Of a stretch of DNA of 64,000 nt, positions 20,946-32,570 are shown piece after piece. The position numbers and the translations under genes are program-made. The stretch spans positions 1 through 64,000 of the forward strand of contig MNCI01037718.1 in NCBI GenBank assembly GCA_015680685.1. Direction: 5' to 3'. Below the pieces are notes generated by a model. The model was not told where the DNA came from, ran no database searches, and saw nothing but the letters and a program-made list of their open reading frames with translations. The number at the start of each line of letters is the position of its first letter. The first letter of the stretch is position 1. The stretch is from Gnetum montanum (lineage: Eukaryota > Streptophyta > Gnetopsida > Gnetales > Gnetaceae).

Positions 20946-23390
20946 TGTCTTCTTCTCACAGGAAAAATGATATGAAACCATTGAACCCACAAGAGTGCAA
21001 AGTGGCATATACTCATCTAGATGAGTTTGTGCCTTACTTCACCTTCATCCTACATCAAGATGAGCACCTACAATGGCATGATATGGACGACAACATTGTA
21101 TTGCCCCTTGATCAATCTATGTTTAGGCTGCTGCTTCAAACTCCAAAGAAGTTATAAATCTTAGATCTTCAAGAGGAATATGTTGTGAATGGTTATGACA
21201 CTCAGGACTACCATCCCATTGACTCACAATGCAAGCGAGATTGGCATCAAGAGAGCCATTGTGAGGATGCTAAGGGGAAACGATTCACAAATCCCTTGTT
21301 CATACTAAACCAAGATGATGAGGATCCTCTCTCTAAGGGCTCTCAGCATGAAAGTTCTCTACCCTTTGCTATTAGTGATGATGATGTGACCTTGAATCTA
21401 TAGTCTACAATCCAAAATTTAGGCTCAAAGAAATATGGTAGTCAAGGCAAGGGATCGAATAAGCATCAAGATGATATAAAAAATAATGAATGTGGTCGTG
21501 ATAACCAAGGGAAAATTGGTAGATTTTTCATGGTGAAGGTAGTTCTCCTTCCTCTTTCCCATCTTCATCTACATTTTCTTCTTCTTCCTCCTCTAATGCT
21601 AAAAGATGGTATAGAAGGAACAACCATGATGAAGGTAATCATCTAGGCAATAATACTAATTGCAATGCCCACAATAATCAAAGGGGTAATTGAGGAAATC
21701 ATCAGCAACAATGAAATCATGACGATGATGAGCCTTTGTTGTCGAATTGAAGCATGCTTAACAATACAGAGGTAGTCAAGATTCTAAATAGGCATGTGAA
21801 AGATAGTTAGATTAAGCACTTAGACATGAACAATATCCCAAGATTTGATGGGGAATATAACCCTAATCTGTAAACACATCTACAATCTTTCCATGATGCC
21901 TGTACCTTACAGAACATTGAAAATGATTGGCAAAAACTCAAACTATTCCCCAGGACACTCATCAAAGAGGCTAAAATCTAGTACTGATCCTTGGAGCTGG
22001 AATTCATTTAGAGATGAAGTACAATGCTTGAACTATTTAATGATAAATACCAAATGTACTCTAAAGTGTCCAACCTGAGAAGGAAAATCCAAGGCTAGAA
22101 ACAAAGAACACATCAACCCTTGGATGTCACCATGGGTGGATATTATTTCCTTTTACATCAATGCCTTGTCCATGGTTATTCTTAGAAGAAACAACTCCAC
22201 CACATCATAGATGGGCTTGGAGAAAAAACTAGAAGAACTCTTAGGGTTTATGCCTAAGGGAGATTATCCAAACTAAATGATCATTAGATCCAAAGGTTGA
22301 TAGAACATGTTGCAAAATAAGAAGGTAAGTTGTAAAAAAGGGAAAGTGTAGAAGAATATAATAGGGATCCTTCCATGAAAAAAAGAGAGGTCGATTTTGT
22401 GATGAGGAGGAGTCACCACTCGACAAGGTGGTGAATAGGAAAACCTTGTCCATCGAAAAATCTATATCTGATATTTTGGCAAAGGTTGATAAATTATGAG
22501 ACTCTTTGGTTGAAAAATTCCAAATCACCAGGAAGATTGTTGAAGAATCCAAAGAGCAAAATAGTGATCATAACTATAGGAGGTGAAAAGAAGTTGAACA
22601 TGCCTACTAGAGAGGTAAGGGCAAAGCTACTATTGTAGAAAAAGTTATGGAGATAGACTCTAATGAAAATGTTGTTTGTGACATATGTTAATATGAACAT
22701 CCTAAGGGATGTTTCCCTATGGTGTAAGTTGAATTCTTGACTAGCATGAAGGCAAGCACCCAAATGATTACCTTATCCTCAAGACAATCCAAGGTAGTTC
22801 CACCAACAACAATAAGCTTATTACCCAAGTGGAGCTCCACCACAACCATATGAACAATATCATAGTGGAACCAACCATAATCATCGGGAATGCCACCACC
22901 ATGATAGGAGTACCCTTATTGGCAACCAAATTCATATGGATACTATGTTCAGTAACCCATTTCTCCATGAAGCTCTACAAGTCATGCCTCCTTTCAACAT
23001 CATTATTACCCTCTAAAGTGCCATTGAACTCATTCACCAAGGGGAACACCTAAACCCATACCATCCTCCACATCCATCTGTATACATCCCTCTATCCTCA
23101 ATCTAATTACTTCCTACTCCATCTATGTAGGATGAAATTCCTCTACAATTGGAACAAAAAAATTGTACGAGGGCTATACATTCACAACCAATTTTCTAGC
23201 CAAGTGGTTTGGATAATCAATTTAGGAAACCACCATTTTTCCCATCCAACAGTCCTCCCAAACACTCATAACCTAATATAGTTGGTCAGCTTGTATCTCC
23301 AACACTCTCATCCTCTACATCAAATACATTCAAGTGCCCTTCAAACCAAATGCTATCTCAGATCCACACTATGATGTTAACTCATGTTGT
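20946..23390 (+). pseudogene. gag: gag of element 2 (broken)
   Basis: ATG at 20946 opens MSSSHRKNDMKPLNPQECK; the frame stops after 70 codons and is picked up again at 21185 (MNGYDTQDYHP, to 21403). An Asn/His-rich linker follows. The capsid block starts near 21752 (MLNNTEVV) and includes LFNDKYQMYSKVSNLRRKIQ and LHHIIDGLGEKT near 22200. A knuckle-like block CDIC-stop-YEHPKGCFP is at about 22676-22720. This copy gives the N-terminal part missing from element 1. Confidence 0.82.
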
Positions 23391-23860
23391 TTTCGATTGG
23401 ATCAATGCTGAAAATCTTTCCATGAAAAAAGCTAACCCAGGAAGTCCACTCATTTACATATACATCATTAGACATGAGCCATGTAAGGCCCTTCTTAATT
23501 CTGGTTCTGGTATTAATCACATCTCCCATGATATGTACAAAGCCTGAAACGTACTAACTCTTAAAAAGAGAAACATTCACTTAGAATTGGTAGATTAGTC
23601 AATCATTGTTCCTTTGGGACTAGTGAAGGACATTATGACCATAGTTAGTGGGTGGTCCTATCCTACCAACATTTTTGGTGATCAAGGTTAAAAACTACAA
23701 AGGTGACTTCCCCATCATTTTGGGAAGGACATGGTTAAGCATGGTTGATGTATGAATGGGCATAAGGGACCTCTCCTTAGAAATATCCAATGAAAATGAA
23801 TTTGAATGTTTCGAGAAGAAGCATGTTCCATGCATCACATAGAGCAATAACAAGTGCCAT
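23391..23860 (+). pseudogene. Aspartic protease region of element 2
   Basis: CKALLNSGSGINHIS (about 23482-23526) matches the active-site block of retrotransposon proteases but has Asn at the catalytic Asp, and Gly in place of the Asp after GS. Downstream GWSYPTN and the hydrophobic block near 23700-23745 match element 1. Frameshifts present near 23680. Confidence 0.72.
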
Positions 23861-24399
23861 TGTATGCAAAAAATCTAGTCCATCAAAACTACATTCCTCA
23901 AAGCATGTAATCATTGTGCACCTAAAATAGATATCCAAAGGTGTCTATAGATAGCAACCACAAAATAGGAGGATAGCCAATGGCTAACAGCTGACTTTAA
24001 TAGTAGCACATTATGCATGGAACCAACTGAGAGCCTAAAATGTGCTCATGTTGAAGGCATGGATAAACTTAAGAAATTTCATCATCAACTATTTGATGAT
24101 GAAGATGATGATACCTATTGGGAAGAGATGGAAATCCTTGATAATTTCAAATAGGAGCCCCTAGAGTTAAAATCTCTATCAGCCAGCATTGAGTATGTAT
24201 TTTTAAACAATGGCATGCCAATCATAATCATGTAAATCTTTATCTAAAACAAAAAGATAAGCTATTATAGGCCATCAACAAATGGCCAACAACCTTTGCT
24301 TGATTATATCCCATGCTAACAAGAATCAATCCAAGGATATGCCGGCATCACATCTACACTAACTTGACCATGAAGCTAAGAAGGTAGCCACAAAGATGG

Positions 24400-25660
24400 C
24401 TAAATCCCAAATTAGAATAAAATATCAAAGAGGAAATAAAACAACTCCTCAAGACAAGGTTCATCTATCCCATCATGGATAGTGAGTGAGTTAGCCCACT
24501 TGTAATTGTGCCAAAGAAAGGTGACAAGTGGAAAGTCTACATCGACTTCAGGCTGTTGAACATGGCAACATTTAAAGATCATTTTCCATTGCCATTTTTT
24601 GACCAAGTGTTGGAAACTATCTTCAGGAATTATTATTATAGCTTCTTGGGGGATTGCCAAAAGATTAAGCCAAGACAAGATTCATGAGTCCTTGGGGGAC
24701 TTTTGCATATTGTAAGATGCTATTTGGTCTATGCAATGCCCCTGCAACATTTCAACATCTAGTTCTTAGTATTTTCCAATAGCAGATTGGTAGTAGGATA
24801 GAAGTCTTCATTGATGAATTCTCTACCTATGTAACTACATTTGTGAAATCTTTGAATCACATTGAAGAGGTTCTGAAAAGATGTGTCAAAACAAACATTA
24901 GGCTCAATTAGTAGAAAAGCTATTTGATGGTCCAAGATGGCATAGTACTAGGACATAGATTACTCAGTCAAGGAATGAGCTAAACCTAGAAAAGATAAGG
25001 GTTATCCAAGGAATTACACACTAACTAGAGATAATTAAAGATATTCAATCATTCCTTGGACACACTAGCTACTACCAAAAATTCATAGATAATTTCTCTA
25101 AGATCACGAAGCCATTGGTCAAGCTTACAAAGAAACATGCTTTCCTCATTTGGACAAAGGAATGTGAACAGGCATTCCAATAATTAAAAGATAAACTTGT
25201 AGAAACTCCAATTCTATAGGCACTAGACTAGTCAAGACCATTTCACATAATGATGGATGCATCTAATTATGCTTTGGGAGCCATGCTTACATAGTTGGAG
25301 GATAAAAAATGTCCATATTATATCCACTATGTGTGCCAAAGCATGGTCAGTGCACAACTAAATTATACCAAAATGGAGAAAGAATAAATGATAGTGGTGT
25401 ATGCTCTTAAAAATTTCAAGCAGTATGTGCTTGGTTATAAAGTATTTGTGCACACATAGCATAGTGAACAAGTTGATGGTGAGCCCTCGTATCATATGAT
25501 GACTTGTGATCTTGCAAGAATTTAGCCTCACAATGATAGATTAGAAAGGAACTGAGAATGTAGTCGCCGATCATCTCTCTCGTTTAAGATGGGATGAGAA
25601 GGAGAGCCCACTCTCTGATTAGTTTCCAAATGAAGTCCTCTTTACAAGAGTAATAAATGA
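24400..25660 (+). pseudogene. pol: Reverse transcriptase and RNase H of element 2
   Basis: VSPLVIVPKKGDKWKVYIDF (about 24493), HFPLPFFDQVLETI (about 24580), LFGLCNAPATFQH (about 24721) and the active-site block VFIDEFSTY (about 24806), where the second catalytic Asp is Glu. Then FLGHTSYYQKFIDNFSKITK (about 25052-25110). RNase H: MMDASNYALGAMLT (about 25251) and SAQLNYTKMEKE (about 25350). Element 2 keeps several Gln codons that are TAG in element 1, useful for reading the decay. Confidence 0.86.
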
Positions 25661-25679
25661 TTAAGTGCCCTCAAAAATA

Positions 25680-26960
25680 AAATGGTACAATGACATCCTC
25701 ACCTGCCTTATCACTCAGGAGGTGAAAAAATGTTTGGACTTTATGAAGAAATAATAGTTTTTTCATTGTGCGAAGTACTTTATCAAAATCAATAGACACC
25801 TTTACAACAATTGTGTCGATGACATGGTTCATTGTTGTGTCCCTAATGTGGATCAATTGTACATTCTCCAAGATCCTTGAAGGCCCTTTTGGAGGCCACT
25901 ATGTAGGGAGGTGCACAACCATAAAAATCCTAATGGAAAGATACTACTAGCCTATATTCTTCAGGGATGTCGACTAGTTTGTTCAATCTTGTGAACATTG
26001 TCAAAGAGATGGTGGGATGAGCACTCGAGTGGAGGATCCTCAATAGTGGATTCAGGCATTAGACCCATTTGACTATGGGGCATTGACTTCATGGGTGCTA
26101 TCACTCGCATGTCAAATGGAAAGGCATATATCACTGTATTAATCAATTACTACACCAAATGGGCATGACCAGTAGCCATCACTAATTGTACATCGTCCAC
26201 TACTACTAGATTTATATAGCAAAATGTTATCAACAGGTCTAGGGTGCCACATGCACTAATTTATGATAATTAAATCACTTCATAGGTGCCACTTTGAAAA
26301 AGCTGATGCAATGCTAGGGGTTTGAACATAAATTAACAACACCCTATCACCCCCAAGTCAATAGTTAAACAAAGGTAACCAACAAAGAGATTACAAAGAT
26401 CCTAACAAGGACCATAAGCAAATATAGGAGAGATTAGAGCACAAAACTCAAAAATTTCCTATGGGCCTACAACTCAACATGAAAACTTCCTATTGGCTAC
26501 TCTCCCTATGAGATATTATACAGAAAACTTCCAATGCTCCCAATCCAATCTAAGCTTCGTACAGTCTCAACAACCTATGAATTGAATCTTGACTTGAGCC
26601 TAGCATAAATAGAAAGATTGATCAACCTCAACATGCTACATGAAAATCAATCAGTGGTCCTATCTTTAAATGAAGTGTACAAAGCATTCAACAAATAATG
26701 ACATGACCTAAAAATATGAAAAGTAAAATTCCAATCTAAAGATAAGGTTCTCTATTGGAATCCCATACATGTACCACAAAAAACTAAATTTCAAATGTTG
26801 TGGGAGGGATGTTATATAAATTTTAAAACCTCTCCCTTTGGGGCCATGACCATATACAAAGCTAAGAGCCTAAATAAAAAGCATTTGGTTACCATCCAAC
26901 AAGTAAGCTTTTCCATGAGCCTAAGCAGGCCAGTGCAACAAATACCTCAACAGATGGACA
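25680..26960 (+). pseudogene. pol: Integrase of element 2
   Basis: CEHCQRDGGMSTRVEDP (about 25992), then the IDFMGAI block near 26088 (first Asp), RMSNGKAYIT (about 26107), a damaged second block near 26260-26300 (LIYDN), and YHPQVN near 26345. The C-terminal part (KFQSKDKVLYWNP near 26730) matches element 1. Several stops; the catalytic Glu region is NKEITKIL near 26383. Confidence 0.8.
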
Positions 26961-28430
26961 ACCACACTCAATTTTTTGGGTCTCTTCCTTCCAAATTAGT
27001 TGTGGGGGAGATGGCCATCCATGGTAACCATCCATATGGCCCCTCAATTTTTTTTTCTAGTTTTTTTTTTCCATGTTTTTGATTTTTTCAAATTATTTAT
27101 TTTACAACTTTTTGATTTGGCAAGTTTTTCCTAGTTTTACACCATTTTTTGTTTTAGACCATCATGAGTACATTCTAATATTTCTTGAATATTTTACACT
27201 TTCATATATATATTTTACCTTGATTAGTTTGAGTGTGATTTTCAAAAATTTTTGCTAATAAATGTGATTTGTGGCAAAAAGACATAGTGGTGTTGTGGTT
27301 ACTAGTAATGATGGTTTATGCTTAATATTTGGTTTGCTAATGTCTAGTTTCTATTTTTGAATTTTTGTATCGATGACTTAGTCATGGTTTCTTTTTCATG
27401 GAACATGTATTAAGTCCATGACATCCACCCATCCTAAAACTCTATGGTTTTTCCTATTTTTGAAGTGTAAGGTTCCTTTTATTAAATTAACTTTTAATAA
27501 ATTTCTGACCTTCATAGTTTCTATAATTGAGAAGGATTCAAAGGTTTGAACAAGGTGTGACATCAAGGGGACTTAATAATCTTCATACTCTTCTACTTTC
27601 TTGATTGCTTGAGTGATCTCGTGGACTTCTTACTGTTCCATTTCAATCACTAATAGGAAATCAAATAAAGTCTTTGCATGGTGTGGTTCCCATTCAAAAA
27701 GAAAAGGAAAAAAACAAACAAAATAAACAAATAAAAAAACAAAAAAACACATGCTAGGAATTTAAATAACACCCCTTAGAAAAAATAAATAGGCTATCAG
27801 CATTGGTTATGGGACTAGATAGACATGTTCCCCATGCCTAATAGTCCCCTCTAACTAAGGCCCTATCTCACTTCCTACTTCTCTTTGCTTCTCTTTATGG
27901 AATGATAGTTGTTTTGTGGGAGCACTCTCATGTCTTAAGGGGGTGGATTGGTCTTGGAGTGATGATGTAAAGTCACTAAAAGAGGTTGGTTTTGGTCTAG
28001 ACTAAGCATGGATCTTCTTCGGTCATTTTAAACATGAACTCCACAAGGGACTTCTTATGACGTTCATTTGGAATTCCATTCCACGTTCTACATCATTCAT
28101 CTATGTTCACCACAACTCACCTTAATGATAGTGTCCATGTTCTTGATTAGGTGTCTTGGTTTGACATATTTGAATTCTAAGGTAGAATCTTTCAGGTTTT
28201 GATCCTTAACTTCCATTGACCATTAATCACCTATGGGACCCATGGACTTCTTAGGTTGAAGTTATCAAAGGGAAAACAAGGAGTGCACTACTATGGGGAG
28301 GACCCACTTGCATATCGCTTGGTCAAGTTAATTAAGCACCTTATCCTTAGGCATTCTTGCAATTTAAATCTTTCATACACCCATCTTTCGCATCACACCA
28401 TCTGCTCCTTTACATATTTTGTTCCTTAAA
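26961..28430 (+). other. Noncoding 3' region of element 2, truncated
   Basis: Matches 8071-9600 of element 1 in blocks (for example CCACTTGCATATC at about 28307 and 9489). Ends near 28430 without reaching a polypurine tract or LTR; a deletion or another insertion removed the rest. Confidence 0.65.
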
Positions 28431-29119
28431 TACATTCTCGATATAATTTTTAAAATTTTTAAGCTTTCAAAAATCCTCTTCAATGATTTTATCACATTCT
28501 TGGCTTTTCTAGAATTTAGTGGATTCCAATTTCATTGAAAAATTCCTCATATTTTTTGAGATATTGATATTTAAAAGTTTTTGCCTACGAGCCTCATATA
28601 CAAGCCCTCATTGATGGAGTAAACCCATATACGAGGACCCATCAATGTAAGGGAAAAATAGTATAAATAGGTGTGACTCCACTTAGAAAATTTTACCATT
28701 TTTGAAAAACACCAAAGGAGTTTTTCAAATTTTTAGATCCCATAACCTTCTAAAGCCCATAACTTACAAACCATTTATCCACATCTCTCCATTCTTAAAC
28801 TCTCAAAAGACTATATTACTAGATAATTTTCCAACTCTTAAAGGCCTTTAGGCCTTATTTGGATTCATAACCTAGATTATGAACTAATTCTTTATGATTT
28901 GAGATAAGTTTAAGAACCAAAATTTTCTATGTTTTGGAGATGACGTGAGTTCCATGTCAATGCTTCCCCTAGACCATCATGTCCACATCACTTACTTTAA
29001 AACTATCTTTTGGCATCAAATTGGACCTTCTGAGACACAAAACAACTCAGCTAAGATACCCACAACATCATAGGATTCAAATTTGGAAATTTAAAAAATT
29101 TGACCCTAGGACCTCATGA
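28431..29119. other. LTR-like block with dyad and TATA box
   Basis: CATTGATGG at 28609-28617 and its exact inverted partner CCATCAATG at 28639-28647 lie just before TATAAATA at 28662-28669. This is the same layout as the U3 of LTRs B and C, but with little other similarity, so it may be the promoter part of another plus-strand LTR. Boundaries not visible. Confidence 0.4.
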
Positions 29120-29720
29120 CCAATATTTTTCTAACTTTAGTTTTGATGTTAATGCTGATGCTAGCATCAACGCTAGTGTCAGTAATCTCATCATAGTCTT
29201 TGACACCTCCAAGGCCTATATCACCTACAACTTAACTCATCTCTTATCTTTCCAAGTCCTTTAGTCATAGGTTGACATTAGTTTTAATACTTTTAATGGA
29301 AGGTTCAACAAGTATAAGGATAATTTGAGTACTTAGTATGATAATTTTTTCCTTATATAGGTGATGATAACATTAACATCAACATCATCACCATGATATC
29401 ATCACTTCTCCAAGTCATTAACTTCAACATTTGAAAACTCTCACTCAACCTATAGGCTTCTCAAGGTCTTAAAACCATCATTATGGTACATTTTGATATC
29501 AATTTTGGAATCCTAGAGGCATGAGAAGTCAATTGAAAAAATGTTCAAAATTCCAAGTATTGGCTAACACTAATGTTGATGCTAGTGTTAGCATCAACAT
29601 TTTCATCTTAAAGAGTTATATCATGTCCTCTCACATCTTTCAACTCAACATTCAATACCATACATTAACCTTGTAGGCTCCTCAACCTCATTTTAATACT
29701 TTTTGAGGAGCCTAACTTCT
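29120..29720. repeat. Degenerate tandem repeat with perfect hairpins
   Basis: Roughly three units of about 200-220 bp, each starting with a GATG/CATC-rich dyad and followed by similar text (CTCCAAG, TCAACATTC-like, CCTATAGGC-like, TTTTAATAC). Perfect dyads: TGATGCTAGCATCA at 29156-29169, and arms 29572-29584 / 29589-29601 (13 bp each, loop GTGT). Confidence 0.55.
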
Positions 29721-31789
29721 TAGAGTGGTTGTCCTTAGGCTCAAACTTAGCTCTTCAACTTGAGAAACTAACATCTTGCCATCATTCCAAATGAAAGTGT
29801 TTTCTTTAAAAGGATCATTATCATAAGCCACAATGTTCATACCACTAAGTAAGGTCTCAGGAGGGTTTGTAGATGAAAGAAAAACTAATCTCTTCATGTG
29901 GGTGTCCCCATACTTGAACCTAGGCCTTTAACTTGAGAAACAAGTACCTTACCATCACTCAAACTAATAGTCTCTTTCTTAATAATAAAGAAATTTCTTA
30001 TTTGGAAGGGGAACCTAAATCCTTTCCCAGATATCTTAAAATCTTATATTCAATATTTTATGCTCTTTCACTCACATTTTATACCTAGACTTTATTCGAT
30101 CTTTTATAGTCTATTCTATACCTAGTTTATTTTTAGCATTTTATACTTAGTCATCTTCTAACCAAGAAATACTCAATTTTTCTATCATTCAAACCATAAG
30201 TATTTTTATCAATCCCTTCTTATTCTCAGTTCACATGTGATAAGCTAAGTCTACATTCAATTGGAGATTTGTGCTCCATCATTTCATTTGTTGTAATCTT
30301 AGTGGAAATTATATCAAGTTAAAGACCATTTGTAAATATGAGTTAGGTTATTAACACTTGATTCATTGAGGTTTTATTGTGAAGTTAGAAAGAAAAATTT
30401 TAACATGAAACACTAATTTAAAATAATGGGCAATATTCTTTTGGATATGACTTCATAACTATTTTAGTCCCCTACCTCTAGTGTTCTCTTCCACACCACA
30501 TTCATTCATTAGCCATATAGGAAGAGTCAACATTTTCTAAATAGTTGGATTCTTCTTATTATTCCTTAGATAGCATAACTGATGTGGGCTACTATTACTA
30601 CAACGTAAATATTAGCACACATCATCTGATCATTACATTATCTAAATCTTACCAAGTACCTGAGAGATTGAGCCAACTAATAAGTTAGCCACAAGTTGAG
30701 TATCCAAGATAATGAAATCTTATCTTAACTAATAATATTTCTAAAGGATACTATTCTAGATTTATTAACAAGGTAAGAATAGTGGAGTAGCCTACTTATA
30801 AGATTCTCAATGTCTAACAATTTGAGTCATCATCATCTATTGATCTCCATTCTATAAATCATAGTGAATATAGTATCAAGTACTCTTTGAATGTACATCA
30901 ACCTAAGTCCCATGTAGTAAGAACTTTGAGATCTTAGAAAATGATAGGAGCTTTTACATTTTTAATTATAAATGTACTATCAAATACCCTTTGAACCTTT
31001 AATAATCTATAACCCATGTAGAAAGAACAACAATATTAGATAAAATGGTAGTAATGTCCATGTCATCATCATGTTGTCTCTTTATTTTATCTTAGAACAA
31101 GATATCTAATAGATCCTAACTATCTTTCATTTCTACTATAGACCCTTCATAATATAACTGCCAATTGAATCTAAGATATAGATAATCTAAAGTAGCTATC
31201 TAGAATCTTGCATCTTGCCTAAGGTCATCTACTACTTGTTACATTACAATGTGTTAAAACGTGTCTCATGCCATGCCGAAAACTAATCATAATTCATTTA
31301 TAAATCCATTGTTATGTAAATTTTCATAATGAGTTGAACGTTGTCACACCATAGCTCAATTAAATGTTGTTTTATTAAGAAAAAGTGGATAATGAATCCA
31401 TTGTGGCTTACATTAATTGCCAATTGTGCATAACATCCATTGTTGTAACTTGTGCATAACTTGTGTCCCTTATCCTACTAATGTTTTAATATTCAATGTA
31501 ACTTCAACATAATCATACCACATCCTTAAAAAAAGTTATCTACTAGTGAAATTAAATAATGACCTTGATGCAACCCCTAATAGAAACCTCTAACTGGATC
31601 TTGAGACTTATTAAATACACATCACATTTGTAAAGTCTCATGCTAAATCATATCAATAAAAAAGTCTTGTGCCAATTAAAATAAAATGCAAAATTAGCAT
31701 AAAATGATGAGAATACTATATATTTTAGATAAATTAAAGGTTTAAGAGCCTCAACTAAGTTCATCGTAAAATATAAATTAAAATGTTAA
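29721..31789. other. Unassigned sequence, possibly part of a long LTR
   Basis: A pair of similar blocks at about 29730-29800 and 29915-29985 (both with CAACTTGAGAAAC) forms an imperfect duplication. No coding family recognised. It may belong to the long minus-strand LTR whose inner end is at 31807. Confidence 0.35.
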
Positions 31790-31820
31790 ACATCCTAGGG
31801 GTATTACATCCTCCCCCACT
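31790..31820 (-). other. Polypurine tract and inner LTR end
   Basis: On the minus strand AGTGGGGGAGGA (31808-31819) is followed directly by TGTAATACCCC at 31807, the usual polypurine-tract/3'-LTR junction of plant Ty3 chromoviruses of the Tekay type. The LTR lies to the left; its far end is not resolved. Confidence 0.65.
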
Positions 31821-31829
31821 AAAAAGAAT

Positions 31830-32570
31830 CTTCTTCTTAGGAAATGAGGTTAGAAACATGTACCTTCCACCTACTTCTCTTCCTCCACCCTGAACTTTTG
31901 CCTAATATCTATTAAGTTGTAGAACCTCCTCAACTTTCATGTAGTTAACCCTTGCAAAATCCTTATATGAGTAGGCTCCAATATTTGAAAATGTTTTTTC
32001 TCCTTCCACAATTATGGAAAATACTTCTTTATATGACCCACCTAATTACAATGTAAACACCTCTTAATATTGCCATGATCATTCTTAAAGTTTTTCATAG
32101 TAAGTTGACTTTTCAATTGATCTTATTCCATCCAAAATTAGAGATCCTCTTTTCTTCTCCTTCTTGGATGAATCTTCTAATTAATTATGTTCCATCTTTA
32201 AAGCATGCATACGAGCATTCTCATGAGTATTCAACATAAAAGTTGATAAGTGGTACTTCATAAATTAGTGTAATTCCTTCACAAACTATCTTTTCCTTGC
32301 CCTATCATCCTACAAGAAATGTGAAACATACTCATATAACTTATTGAATTGGTTGTCATAATCATGCATGAACATGTTCCATTTTCTAAACATGTAGAAC
32401 TCATTCTTTTTCTTCTCTTCATATGTCTTTATGGAAAATCAATCAATGAATGTCTACTTAAACTCATTCATGATCACATCATTTGCCTTCCACTAGTTTA
32501 CTTATACTAGATTAGCCGATCTATGACTCCTAGTGTATTACATCCTAATGAAGAAATCCAAATCTACTGA
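31830..32570 (-). pseudogene. gag: gag fragment of a Ty3 chromovirus
   Basis: Minus strand, from right to left: FKWTFIDWFSIKTYEEKK, NEFYMFRKWNMFMHDY, FNKLYEYV (the F-x-x-L-x-x-Y-V pattern of chromovirus gag), then a basic stretch and a decayed zinc knuckle, CLHCN-stop-VGHIKKYF, where the last Cys is Tyr. Within about 150 bp of the knuckle the sequence reaches the polypurine tract at 31808-31819. Protease, RT and integrase are absent, so this is another internally deleted, gag-only copy. No 5' LTR or primer site found to the right. Confidence 0.65.

Larger units (their letters stand above)
19853..28430 (+). mobile_element. Ty3/gypsy Tat/Athila-type element 2, 3' LTR missing
   Basis: Complete 5' LTR, primer site, gag, protease, RT-RNase H and integrase in order on the plus strand, then about 1.5 kb of the 3' noncoding region, after which similarity to element 1 stops near 28430. 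Same family as element 1 (collinear over about 6 kb), with a different LTR subfamily. Heavily mutated. Confidence 0.9.
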
